A DNA stretch of 64,000 bases from DATJMJ01 sp035503915 (GTDB taxonomy: Bacteria; Actinomycetota; Acidimicrobiia; Acidimicrobiales; Palsa-688): assembly GCA_035503915.1 (NCBI GenBank), contig DATJSU010000050.1, positions 1 to 64,000 of the forward strand, written 5' to 3'. The notes beneath the pieces are model-generated. The model ran no database searches, was not told the DNA's origin, and worked only from the letters and a program-made list of their open reading frames with translations. Positions 8,986 to 16,887 of the stretch are shown here, piece by piece. Numbering within the stretch: position 1 is the stretch's first letter; the number at the start of each line of letters is the position of its first letter. The translations under genes were made by a program, and so were the position numbers.

Positions 8986-10059
8986 ATGGACCGCTCTTGG
9001 TACGTACGCTTAGCCGAAGAGGGCCTCACCATGCCCTTGGCGGTGGACCTGACGTTGCACAAGGACAGGGGCCCGGAGGCTGTCGAGGCGGTGCTGACGG
9101 ACGGGCCGGCGCTGGGAGAGGTCCTCGTAAACGCGGCCCGGCAGTTCGGCGCGCCACTGGCCCTGCCCCACATGGACCTCACGCTGGAAAAAGAGTTCTT
9201 GTTGCAGGGGTTGCTGAGCGGCCATGACGCCGTGGGCGCTTTCCGCCTGAAGGCACCGCCCACCGAAGAGGAAACGCGTGCCCTCGCTGGCGCCTTGTCC
9301 GGCCCGCTGAGCCGAGGTCTGGAGGCTCAGGTCGATGCCGTGCGTTCCGTGGCCGCCGAGGCCAAAGATCTCATCCCCTGCGCTATGACCATCGGGCCCT
9401 TCTCCCTCATGACAACCCTGCTCGAGGACCCCATTACCGCCGCCTACATGGCCGGTACGGGTGCGACGGGAGAAGAAGAGCCGTCCGTAGCCTTGTTGTG
9501 GAAGGCCCTCGAGCTTTCGGCGCGTGCCGTCGAACGCTCGCTGCGCGCCCAGCTGGAGGCGGGAGCGAGGCTGGCCGTCGTCTGCGAACCGGCCGTCAAC
9601 AGGGTCTACATTTCGCCGCGCCAGATGCGGGCCGCTGACAACAACTTTGACCGCCTCGTGATGGCAAACCTCCGGCACTACAAGGACATCCTCGACGAGT
9701 TCGGGGCCGACCTCTTCCTGCACGACTGCGGGGAGCTGACAGACGGCATCCTGGCCCACTTAGTAGAGCTCGACCCGGCGGTGCTCAGCTTGGGGAGCTC
9801 AGAGAAGCTCTGGGAAGCGGCCAAAGTCGTACCCCCGACGACGGTGCTCTACGGCAACCTCCCCTCGAAGAAGTTTTATTCAGATGAAGTGATCAGCGTC
9901 GCGGGCGTAACCCAGCAAGCCCAGGAGCTGGTGGACAACATGGCCGCCATTGGCCGGCCGTTCATCCTCGGGACCGAATGCGACGTGCTCTACGTGAGCG
10001 GTGCCGAGGACCAGATCTGGGCCAAGCTCAACGCCATGGGCGAAGTCACTCGCAAGTAG
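8986..10059 (+). CDS. URO-D family methylcobamide methyltransferase (MtaA/MtbA-like)
   Basis: 357 residues of the uroporphyrinogen decarboxylase fold. The zinc motif of methylcobamide:coenzyme M methyltransferases, His-x-Cys then a distant Cys, is visible as H246-D-C248 (FLHDCGE) and C332 (GTECDVLY). In that family the zinc activates the thiol methyl acceptor. This makes it a candidate second-step enzyme (MT2) taking a methyl group from a corrinoid protein such as that at 25453. Transfer to tetrahydrofolate or another acceptor is equally possible; the acceptor is not readable from sequence. GGAGGAGG precedes the ATG at 8986. Its 3' end overlaps the convergent xylulokinase gene by 14 bases. 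Confidence 0.8.
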   Translation: MDRSWYVRLAEEGLTMPLAVDLTLHKDRGPEAVEAVLTDGPALGEVLVNAARQFGAPLALPHMDLTLEKEFLLQGLLSGHDAVGAFRLKAPPTEEETRALAGALSGPLSRGLEAQVDAVRSVAAEAKDLIPCAMTIGPFSLMTTLLEDPITAAYMAGTGATGEEEPSVALLWKALELSARAVERSLRAQLEAGARLAVVCEPAVNRVYISPRQMRAADNNFDRLVMANLRHYKDILDEFGADLFLHDCGELTDGILAHLVELDPAVLSLGSSEKLWEAAKVVPPTTVLYGNLPSKKFYSDEVISVAGVTQQAQELVDNMAAIGRPFILGTECDVLYVSGAEDQIWAKLNAMGEVTRK

Positions 10060-11509
10060 CGACCGTGCCGCTACCCCGTCCTCCCTCCAGGGAGGCCAGT
10101 ACATGGGAGCGCCATGCCGCAATTGCTCCCATGGTGGCCTCGTCCTTGCGGGCGGGCTCGAGGAAGGCTCCCTTGCGCCCGCCCCAGGTCTTGCTCAGCT
10201 CGGCCAGAGAGGCACCCGTGACGAGGGCACCGGCCTGCATGGCTGCACCGTAGGCGACGAGCTCAGAGAGCTCCACCACCAAGACAGGGCGCCCCGAAAG
10301 CCTCCGTACCGTCTCTTGCCACACCCGCCCCCGGGCGCCCCCGCCCACCAACAGCACCGGCTGGGCGGGATCCTGTGGTGCCCAGTCCCCCAACGCACCC
10401 GCTGCTTCAAGGAGGGTAGCCACAATGCCCTCGTAGGCCGCCTGGAGGATCGAGCGCCCGTCGGTCTTGTAGTTGAGGCCCGTCAAGGTGCCGGTGGCCG
10501 TCGGGACATTGGGCGTCCGCTCGCCGCCCAACCATGGCAAGAAAACAACGCCGTTGGACGGGGCCACGTCTTCACGGGCCAGGTTCAGCCACTCACAAGC
10601 CCGGTCCACTGCCAGCGTCGCGTTGAGGGTGCAAGCCAGGGGCAGGAAACGCCCGTCGGCACTGGCAAACCCAGCTACGGTACCCGAAGGGTCGGCGCTC
10701 GGCGAGCTGCTCGCGGCGTACACCGTGCCAGAAGTGCCCAGGGACATGGCCATTTCGCCCTCGCCCAAGGCCAGGGGGAGAGCGGCCGCGGCGTTGTCCC
10801 CGGCGCCGCAAGCGACCGGCACGCCCTCGCTCAGGCCGAAATCTGTAGCTGCCGTCCTCGTTACTTTTCCCGCCACCTCTTGAGGACCGACCACCGCCGG
10901 TAATGCTGCTATGCCCAAACCGACCAGTTCGAGGTCGAGGACATCGTGGGCGTAGGATCCTTCCCGAGGGCTCCACCAGCCCGTCCCCGACACGTCACTG
11001 CGGTCGGTAGCGGCCTCGCCGGTTAGCCTGAAGTTCAAGTAATCGTGCGGGAGCATCACTCTTGCGGCGGCGGCGGCGACCTCGGGCCGTACGCGGCGCA
11101 ACCAGGCCCAGTGGGCCACGGTAAAAGCTGCAGTCAGCACGGACCCAACGCGCTCGGCACACATTTGAGGGCCGCCCAAAGCTGTCACGAGGGCGGCGGC
11201 ATCAGGAGCGCTGCGGGTGTCGTTCCACAGCGGTGCAGGGCAAAGAGGCTCGCCCGACGCGCCCAGCACGACCAACCCGTGCTGTTGACCGCCCACCGAA
11301 ATAGCCTCCACCCGGTCCGCCAACCCGGTCTCGCCCAACGCGTCCGCCAGGGCCCGTCCCCATACCGCGGGGCTCGTCTCCCTCGCCCCGCCTTCCCCCT
11401 CGACCTCGTGGGACGCCACGCCAGTGGCCACCACTTGGCCGTCGTCGCTATTGACGATCAAAACCTTCGTCCCCTGCGTGGAACAGTCAACCCCGGCTAC
11501 CAAAGGCAC
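10046..11509 (-). CDS. xylB: Xylulokinase
   Basis: 487 residues, the usual XylB length, of the FGGY kinase family (ASKHA fold). It phosphorylates D-xylulose to xylulose 5-phosphate for the pentose phosphate pathway. Visible motifs: phosphate-1 loop GVDCSTQGTKV at the start, GGQQHGLV, PLWNDTRS, GAGDNAAAAL, MSLGTSGTVY, FLPWLGGERTPN, and adenosine loop LLVGGGARGRVW. The GTG at 11509 is chosen because GGGGAGG lies 8 bases upstream and the conserved N-terminus follows directly. A longer frame would add a GPGPGPG tract made by a hexanucleotide repeat. Another pentulose cannot be excluded as substrate. The gene is transcribed away from the cobalamin riboswitch. Confidence 0.88.
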   Translation of the reverse strand: MPLVAGVDCSTQGTKVLIVNSDDGQVVATGVASHEVEGEGGARETSPAVWGRALADALGETGLADRVEAISVGGQQHGLVVLGASGEPLCPAPLWNDTRSAPDAAALVTALGGPQMCAERVGSVLTAAFTVAHWAWLRRVRPEVAAAAARVMLPHDYLNFRLTGEAATDRSDVSGTGWWSPREGSYAHDVLDLELVGLGIAALPAVVGPQEVAGKVTRTAATDFGLSEGVPVACGAGDNAAAALPLALGEGEMAMSLGTSGTVYAASSSPSADPSGTVAGFASADGRFLPLACTLNATLAVDRACEWLNLAREDVAPSNGVVFLPWLGGERTPNVPTATGTLTGLNYKTDGRSILQAAYEGIVATLLEAAGALGDWAPQDPAQPVLLVGGGARGRVWQETVRRLSGRPVLVVELSELVAYGAAMQAGALVTGASLAELSKTWGGRKGAFLEPARKDEATMGAIAAWRSHVLASLEGGRGSGTVATCE

Positions 11510-11564
11510 CCTAAAACCTCCCCTTGTCCCGCTCCGTACCACATTTGCACCCCGACGGTGGCCC

Positions 11565-11588
11565 GGGCCTGGGCCTGGGCCTGGGCCC
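11565..11588 (+). repeat. GGGCCT hexanucleotide repeat
   Basis: Three perfect GGGCCT units (11565-11582) followed by GGGCCC, between the xylulokinase start and its putative operator. It lies in the predicted 5' untranslated region of xylB. Confidence 0.8.
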
Positions 11589-11609
11589 AAACTGCCTTAT
11601 GCGGCCAGT

Positions 11610-11627
11610 ATTTGTCAAGCGACAAAT
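11610..11627. promoter_or_regulatory. Palindromic operator candidate upstream of xylB
   Basis: ATTTGTC-AAGC-GACAAAT is a perfect 7-base inverted repeat with a 4-base spacer, about 100 bases upstream of the xylB start. It differs from the two LacI-type sites at 15813 and 16502, so a different regulator is expected. A TTTGTC half-site also occurs at about 8544-8549 upstream of the DUF6951 gene, but without its partner. Confidence 0.55.
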
Positions 11628-11879
11628 AACCGGTACCCAGTTCGCCTACCACAGCTCGGAACGTTACCACCCACGAGCGCACTTGCTTTAGGAGAGCGAG
11701 CGGCCGCCAGAACTGCCGCCGGGGCACGAGAAGGTGCCGCAGATAGAGAGTAAGGTGCGCCTAGATTTGCGTTCTCTCAGCGAGGCTCGGGCGACCAGAG
11801 GCCATGGAGCACCTCGCTCCCCTCCGCAGCCCTCGGTGCCATTTGCTTGCGCTCGCGCCGGGCTGAGCGTACCGTACTC

Positions 11880-12000
11880 GGTAGCAACCTGCTGGTGAGC
11901 GAAATTCCGGTGAGAAGCCGGTGCTGTCCCGCAACTGTGTCCCCGTGCCGGTTGGCCGGCAACAGGGCAAGCCAGGTCGCCTGGCCAGTGGGTGTGACTG
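11880..12000 (+). ncRNA. Cobalamin riboswitch
   Basis: The conserved core of the adenosylcobalamin aptamer is present in the right order: GCGAAATTCCGGTGAGAAGC (11899-11918), the B12-box-type GCTGTCCCGCAACTGTG (11923-11939), a variable arm, then AAGCCAGGTCGCCTGG (11969-11984). It reads on the plus strand, towards the NCS1-PfkB fusion. A Shine-Dalgarno sequence for a short ORF follows at 12067-12073. Such riboswitches normally repress B12 synthesis or uptake genes when cobalamin is plentiful. I see no terminator with a T-tract, so control of translation or Rho-dependent termination is more likely. Exact ends need a covariance-model search. Confidence 0.92.
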
Positions 12001-12078
12001 AGCACGTCGAGGTAACGCGCTAGTCGCAGGGTCGCCCTGGGCCCCCTGGCATTGCCCTCGACAATGAGGAGGGACGCC

Positions 12079-12153
12079 ATGAAAAGACCGGGGGGACGCC
12101 AGGAACACGAAAGAGGCCAATTTCCCGACGGGCACCTTTGCCATGAGCATTGA
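12079..12153 (+). CDS. Possible 24-residue leader peptide after the riboswitch
   Basis: ATG at 12079 is preceded by AGGAGGG with 5-base spacing, the best ribosome binding site near this locus. The peptide is only 24 residues (starts MKRPGGRQEH) and its stop overlaps another ORF: ATG at 12143, 58 residues, ending at 12319 inside the transporter start. The transporter GTG is at 12310. The chain strong site, short ORF, overlapping ORF, transporter suggests translational coupling, or a decayed upstream gene. No homology is recognised for either short product, so neither may be a functional protein. Confidence 0.35.
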   Translation: MKRPGGRQEHERGQFPDGHLCHEH

Positions 12154-12309
12154 GGCCGTAGGGAAAGGCAACGTGCCCGGAGCGCCTTTCAAAGCGCATG
12201 AGATCTCGCTCGGCTCGACGGTTGCGCGCGCCGGTCACGAGGTCGCCCCCGCGCAGGCGCTCCCGGCGGTCGCCGCCCCGAGCGAGCCCGGTCAAGGCAG
12301 AGGGCCGGC

Positions 12310-14763
12310 GTGCAGCTGACGAACGCTGTCGAAAAGCGCGGCATAGAAGCCGTGCCGGCGGAGGAGCGCCGGGGCACGGCGAGGGTGCTCGCAGCGGTGT
12401 GGTTTGCCGCCAACATTGGCATCCTCGCCCTGGTGTTCGGCGCCATCCTCGCCGCGCTCGGCCTGGGCACGACTCAGGCGCTCGTCGTGAGCGTGGCTTC
12501 CCCGGCTCTGTCCTTCTTGCTCGTCGGCGGCATCTCAGTGGCGGGCACCTGGTCGGGCATGCCGGCGCTCACCCTCTCACGCCGGGCCTTTGGGCGGGTT
12601 GGCAACCTCGGCCCCGCTGGCGTCAGTTGGGTGAGCATCTTGGGTTGGGAGACGGTGTCGTCGGTGATCGCCGCTTGGGCGATCTTGGACTTAGGACGCA
12701 AGCTCTTCGACCTGGGGAGCGGATGGGGCCCTACCGGGGGGAGCCTCGTCATCGCCGTCGGCGCCTCGGTCGTGCTCGGGTTCTTCGGGTACTCGACCGT
12801 GATGCGGTTCCAGCGTTGGGCAACGGTTGTTTTTGGCGGCCTGACAGTGCTCGTCGTCCCTTTCCTCCTCGTGCATGCCCGGTGGTCGGGACCAGCCGGG
12901 GCCCGCACGGCGTCCTTGGGCACCGTGGTGGCGGCCGCGAGCATCGTCGCCGCGGGCACCGGGGTCAGCTGGCTCAACCTCGCCCCCGACTACAGCCGGT
13001 ACCTGCCAGCCAGGGAGCCGGCACCGTCGATCATCGCCTGGGTGACCCTCTCGGCGACGCTGCCGACCACCTTGCTCGTGGCGGCAGGGTACTTTGCCGC
13101 TGAGCAGGTACATGGCCTGGCTACGACCCTGGACCCCGTCGGCCCCCTCCGGGCGGCGTTGCCGGCCTGGCTCGCAGTCCCCTACCTGCTTGCGGCTGCG
13201 GGTGGCATGCTCGCCGAGACCGACTTGGCCTTGTACTCATCGGGGTTGAACTTGCTTGCGCTCGGGGTGCGCATCCGGCGTTCGCGGACAGTGCTCGTGG
13301 ACGCGGCCGTCGTCATCGGGGGTGGGGCCTACCTGATGCTCGGCGGGCAGGGTTTTATGAGCCCGTTCGAGAGCTTCCTCGAGCTGCTCGCCGACGGCCT
13401 GGCGGCATGGGCAGGCGTGGTGCTCGCCGACATGGCCAGGGCGCGCCCGGCTCGCGGGGGCGGTGCCGCCACCGGGCTCGAGCTCCACTACAAACGTTGG
13501 GCTGACCTCGACCTCGTGGGAGTAGCCGCGTGGGCCATTTCCACCGGTATTGGGCTGGCTACCACGGTGTCGCCTTGGTACACGGGACCGCTTGCTCGGG
13601 GCGCGCTCGCGCAAGGTAGCTTCGGGTTCGTTTTCGCTCTCGCTGCGGCTGGTGCTTTGTCTGCCCTCGGTTGGCACCTGGTGGGCTCGCGAGCACAGGT
13701 GGGGGCAGCGGGGCCGACAAAGCCGACGCGAGTACCGACGCGAGTACCGACGCGAGTACCGACGGGGAGCGCTAGCGCTCCTCGCCTCGAGGGTGCCACC
13801 GGCCTCGAGGTCCCCTTAGCGGGCCGGCCCAAGCGGCTCGTCCTCGCCGGCAGCATCCTCGTGGACGTCCTCCTCTACGTGAAGGCACCTCCCGAGCGCG
13901 GCGGCGACGTGCTCTCCGAGCACCATCTCATCACGAGCGGCGGGGGCTTCAATGTGCTGACCGCGGCAGCACGTCTTGGCCTCCGGGGGTGTTACGCGGG
14001 CCGCATCGGCGACGGCATCTTCGGCCGCCAGGTGGCGCGCGACCTCGAGTCCGAGGGCATAGACGCTGCCTTGCCAACCCAGGCATGGGGGGACACCGGC
14101 TTCGACGTCGGGATCGTGGAACCGAGCGGCGAACGTTCCTTCGTCACCTCACCGGGGACCGAGTCCCGCCTGTCAGCCACCGACCTTGCCCGAGCCCAGC
14201 TCCAAGAGGGCGATGCTGTCTACGTCTCGGGTTATGACCTGAGCTACCCAGTCGCCGGCCCAGCGCTGGTGGCCTGGGCAAACTCTCTTTCTCGCGACCA
14301 CCTTCTCGTCGTCGACCCTGGCCCCCTCGCCGCCCAGGACCCGGGCGCGGGGCTCTCCCAGGTGCTCGGGCGCGTCGACGTCCTGAGCTGCAGCGCCCGC
14401 GAGGCGGCGCTGATCTCTGGGAGCGAGGGACCTCCTGAGGCGGCGCTGCGGCTCGCATCGCTCCTCGAGGCGCCCGCCATCGCCGTCGTGCGTGATGGGC
14501 CCAATGGTTGCTGGCTCGCCCGCGCCGGCACCGTGGTCCACGTGCCGGGGCGGCCTGTCACGCCGATGGACACGACAGGTGCCGGGGACGTCCACGTGGG
14601 CGCCATGCTCGCCCGCCTCGCCGCCGGGGACCCACCAGCAGGCGCTGCCTGGGCAGCCAACGTGGCAGCGTCGCTCTCCACCCTGCGAGCAGGGGGGGCA
14701 ACAGGGCCCAGCCTGAGCGAGCTAACGGCCGTGCTCGGCGCCGCGCTCGTGCGGCGCGGCTAA
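12310..14763 (+). CDS. NCS1 permease fused to PfkB-family kinase
   Basis: 817 residues. Residues 1 to about 460 are an NCS1 (purine/cytosine permease-like) transporter: the N-terminal IEAVPAEERRG, GWETVSSVIAAW, DYSRYLP and YSSGLNLLAL are typical, with about 12 hydrophobic segments. A flexible linker with three PTRV units follows. Residues about 508-817 are a complete PfkB kinase, with signature 1 GGGFNVLTAAARLG and the catalytic DTTGAGDVHVG. The polypeptide would import a nucleobase- or nucleoside-like molecule and phosphorylate it at the membrane. It lies downstream of a cobalamin riboswitch, so a role in B12 precursor salvage (a benzimidazole or alpha-ribazole) is my inference. GTG start at 12310; ends 22 bases before the convergent lacI-type gene. 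Confidence 0.85.
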   Translation: MQLTNAVEKRGIEAVPAEERRGTARVLAAVWFAANIGILALVFGAILAALGLGTTQALVVSVASPALSFLLVGGISVAGTWSGMPALTLSRRAFGRVGNLGPAGVSWVSILGWETVSSVIAAWAILDLGRKLFDLGSGWGPTGGSLVIAVGASVVLGFFGYSTVMRFQRWATVVFGGLTVLVVPFLLVHARWSGPAGARTASLGTVVAAASIVAAGTGVSWLNLAPDYSRYLPAREPAPSIIAWVTLSATLPTTLLVAAGYFAAEQVHGLATTLDPVGPLRAALPAWLAVPYLLAAAGGMLAETDLALYSSGLNLLALGVRIRRSRTVLVDAAVVIGGGAYLMLGGQGFMSPFESFLELLADGLAAWAGVVLADMARARPARGGGAATGLELHYKRWADLDLVGVAAWAISTGIGLATTVSPWYTGPLARGALAQGSFGFVFALAAAGALSALGWHLVGSRAQVGAAGPTKPTRVPTRVPTRVPTGSASAPRLEGATGLEVPLAGRPKRLVLAGSILVDVLLYVKAPPERGGDVLSEHHLITSGGGFNVLTAAARLGLRGCYAGRIGDGIFGRQVARDLESEGIDAALPTQAWGDTGFDVGIVEPSGERSFVTSPGTESRLSATDLARAQLQEGDAVYVSGYDLSYPVAGPALVAWANSLSRDHLLVVDPGPLAAQDPGAGLSQVLGRVDVLSCSAREAALISGSEGPPEAALRLASLLEAPAIAVVRDGPNGCWLARAGTVVHVPGRPVTPMDTTGAGDVHVGAMLARLAAGDPPAGAAWAANVAASLSTLRAGGATGPSLSELTAVLGAALVRRG
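13723..13764 (+). repeat. 12-bp tandem repeat in the permease-kinase linker
   Basis: CCGACGCGAGTA occurs three times exactly (13723-13734, 13735-13746, 13747-13758), followed by a half unit. It encodes PTRV repeats in the linker between the NCS1 and PfkB domains. Such in-frame units can vary in number without destroying the protein. Confidence 0.9.
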
Positions 14764-14784
14764 TGGCGAGGTCGCGCTGCGCGC

Positions 14785-15780
14785 TCAACTGAGACGGGAA
14801 GTCGACCCGCGCACTACCAGTTCCGGCAGCAGGCGCAGCTGTCGCCGAGGCCCGTCGGGCGACTCGATGCCCGAGAGGACAAAATGTACGGCCTCCTGGC
14901 CGAGCTGCTCGAGTGGTTGGCGCACCGTCGTCAACCCTGCGTCCAACATGTCCGCGACCATCAAGTCGTCATACCCGGTGACGGCCACGTCCTGGGGCAC
15001 TTTCACGCCCAACCTCCGGAACGTCCGCAGTACCCCGATGGCGATCAGGTCGTTGGCGCAAACTACGGCCTCGGGCGCGCCCGCCTTGGCAAGTCGCGCG
15101 GCCGCCTCCTCGCCCCAGGCGGCGGAGAGGTCGCCCGCCAGCACCCGTTTGGCGCTCGGCCGGTCAATAGGCCGCGTGCAATCAACGTAAGCCTGGTAAC
15201 GCTCTGCGGCAATGCTAAAACGCCGCGCTGTCGTGACAAAGGCAAACGACGAGCACCCTTGCCCGGCCAAGTGCTCGACCACAAGCTGGATACCACGACG
15301 GTGGTCGACCGAGACGATGTCGCTGTCCACATTCACGAAACGGTCAACCTGGACGAGGGCGACCCGCTTAGAGGCCGCGAGGACCGCAGCGCGGCTCCTC
15401 TGGACGTCAACCGGGCTGATGATAACGCCGTCGACGCTGCGCGCGAGCAACGCTGCCAGCCGCTCAGCCTCCACATCGGGAGAGTCGTTGGCGTCGCAAA
15501 GAAAGAGGCTCATCCCCGAGTTGTGCAAAGCATCCTCGACGGTTTTCACAACAGCGGGAAAGAACGGGTTGGTGATGTCGGGTACGACCATCCCGACCGT
15601 CCGCGTGACGCGGCCTCGCAGCGCGCTCGCCACGGGGTTGACTTTGTAATTCAGCCTATTTGCCGCGGCAGTAACACGGGCTAATGTCTCAGCGCGCACA
15701 CCGCGCGAGCCGCTGAGAGCACGCGAGACGCTGGCTGTCGAAACCTTCGCGAGCCTAGCGACATCGTCAATCGTAGCCAC
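14785..15780 (-). CDS. LacI-family transcriptional regulator
   Basis: 331 residues, complete. The N-terminal helix-turn-helix reads ATIDDVARLAKVSTASVSRA and is followed by the hinge helix (NPVASALRGRVTRTVG). The rest is a periplasmic-binding-protein-type sugar-sensing domain, with VPDITNPFF and VAVTGYDDL as recognisable parts. LacI proteins usually repress sugar-uptake and catabolic operons and release DNA when a sugar or its metabolite binds. A 16-base operator lies 33 bases upstream of its start and the mirror image stands before the mutarotase gene and ABC operon. Autoregulation and control of the methyl-sugar operon are therefore likely. The effector is unknown. Confidence 0.92.
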   Translation of the reverse strand: MATIDDVARLAKVSTASVSRALSGSRGVRAETLARVTAAANRLNYKVNPVASALRGRVTRTVGMVVPDITNPFFPAVVKTVEDALHNSGMSLFLCDANDSPDVEAERLAALLARSVDGVIISPVDVQRSRAAVLAASKRVALVQVDRFVNVDSDIVSVDHRRGIQLVVEHLAGQGCSSFAFVTTARRFSIAAERYQAYVDCTRPIDRPSAKRVLAGDLSAAWGEEAAARLAKAGAPEAVVCANDLIAIGVLRTFRRLGVKVPQDVAVTGYDDLMVADMLDAGLTTVRQPLEQLGQEAVHFVLSGIESPDGPRRQLRLLPELVVRGSTSRLS

Positions 15781-15812
15781 ACTACGACACGGTAGCAGGA
15801 ACGGTCGCTTGC

Positions 15813-15828
15813 TGGCAACCGATTGCCA
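15813..15828. promoter_or_regulatory. LacI-type operator upstream of the regulator gene
   Basis: TGGCAACCGATTGCCA: 6-base inverted arms (TGGCAA/TTGCCA) around a central CG, the classic form of LacI-family operators. It is the exact reverse complement of the site at 16502-16517. Its position 33 bases before the lacI-type start suggests autorepression. Confidence 0.85.
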
Positions 15829-16019
15829 TACGCATGGGGCCCCCGGAGCTTTACACCCAAGACAGCCGGGTCAATTCCCTACCCGCGAGCTGCCCTCAGC
15901 CGAGGACCGGTACAGCCCGGGGCACGCGAGCACCGCCGGCGGCAAATGGCCGCCCATCTGTCGAGCGTGCCCCGAGCACGACCACACATCGCCGTTACCG
16001 GCTCAGGCGGCGAGAGCGC

Positions 16020-16370
16020 TCAATCAAGGTGGAACACCTCTTCAGCGGGCGCCCACCTTTCGCCGTCCCCCGTTGCCAACCTGGCCTGGCACGGGTCCGT
16101 GAGCTCCCACCAGTCCTGGAAGACCTTCTTGGCACCCATGATGGCAGTGTCCGCCTCGTAATCGTCCCCTGAGTACTCGAGGTAGCTGAACAGGTAGCCG
16201 TCCCGTAGGAAGATGGAATAGTTGCTGATATTTGCCCGCTTCAAGGCTGCCAGGACACCCGGCCAAACAGACTTATGGAGCCTACGGTATTCGGCCTCCT
16301 TTTCGGGCAGTAGTCGCGTAACAGCTCCGACCCGTTGTACGGGGTGTGGTTCCTGCTCGACATCAGTCAT
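16020..16370 (-). CDS. L-rhamnose mutarotase family protein (RhaM-like)
   Basis: 116 residues of the RhaM family (dimeric alpha+beta-barrel). These enzymes interconvert alpha and beta anomers of L-rhamnose or related sugars so that the next enzyme gets its preferred form. Visible signatures: KEAEYRRLHKSVWPGVL near the N-terminus, the core YSIFLRDGYLFSYLEY, and WWELTDPCQ close to the C-terminus. The ATG at 16370 is favoured over a 15-codon-longer frame because homologous sequence starts just after it. There are no rhamnose isomerase or kinase genes here, so the sugar is likely not rhamnose itself. The LacI-type site at 16502 is about 130 bases upstream. Confidence 0.85.
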   Translation of the reverse strand: MTDVEQEPHPVQRVGAVTRLLPEKEAEYRRLHKSVWPGVLAALKRANISNYSIFLRDGYLFSYLEYSGDDYEADTAIMGAKKVFQDWWELTDPCQARLATGDGERWAPAEEVFHLD

Positions 16371-16501
16371 GAGGTTCGCCTCTTTCTCTGCTCTTTCCGG
16401 ACCAGGCGAGCCCATGGTCTTCCTCGGTGGCTCGCTCGGCCTTCAAACTAGCAGCGAAGCAACCGGTACGCCTTGACGTCGCACCATTGGGGTGCTTAGT
16501 A

Positions 16502-16517
16502 TGGCAATCGGTTGCCA
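16502..16517. promoter_or_regulatory. LacI-type operator between the mutarotase gene and the ABC operon
   Basis: TGGCAATCGGTTGCCA, a near-perfect palindrome and the exact reverse complement of the site at 15813-15828. It lies between two divergent units: the mutarotase gene (minus strand) and the long ABC/demethylase operon (plus strand, first start at 16888). One bound LacI-type repressor could govern both. Confidence 0.85.
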
Positions 16518-16887
16518 AGCTGGTCTGGCATCGGTCAGCCCCACGGCTTGGCGCCGCAGGGGTCGCCATTCCAGCGCGGCGTTGAGACCAAAGAGAAAAT
16601 AACGGCAAAACAGGGCAATCGAGTCAAGGGGGACTACGGTGACCAAGACGGCCGCTTTCAGGAAGGCCATAAAGAGGCTAGGCACTGGGCCGGCGCTGTC
16701 TGACAACCGTTTACCGTTTGCCATGCCCTTGACCTGCAACTGCTAGGCGCTCCCCACGACGATAGAGGTGATGGACGAAGAGAGGGGATCTCTGTTACAG
16801 CCGGGTAGAGCAGGTCGGGGCCCTAAGGGTGCCCGCAGATTTACTGTCATTCAAGTAGCAAATACTGTCATCAAGGAGGCAGTGAAG
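16518..16887 (+). other. Long 5' region of the ABC/demethylase operon
   Basis: 370 bases between the operator and the binding-protein gene. No convincing gene is present. A 35-codon frame from a GTG near 16639 has GGGGG upstream but no recognisable product. A longer frame into the binding protein from 16768 exists and is rejected because it would bury the signal peptide. The length leaves room for a leader RNA, but I see no known riboswitch core. Confidence 0.4.

Noticed and set aside
11510..11590. N-terminal extension of xylulokinase with GPGPGPG
   Set aside because: The extension derives from a GGGCCT repeat; GTG at 11509 has a strong ribosome binding site and begins the conserved kinase fold.
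16020..16370. A complete L-rhamnose catabolic pathway
   Set aside because: Only the mutarotase-family protein suggests rhamnose; no rhamnose isomerase, rhamnulose kinase or aldolase genes are present.
16768..16887. N-terminal extension of the binding protein from an ATG at 16768
   Set aside because: AAGGAGG precedes the ATG at 16888 and the signal peptide begins there; the extension would block export.
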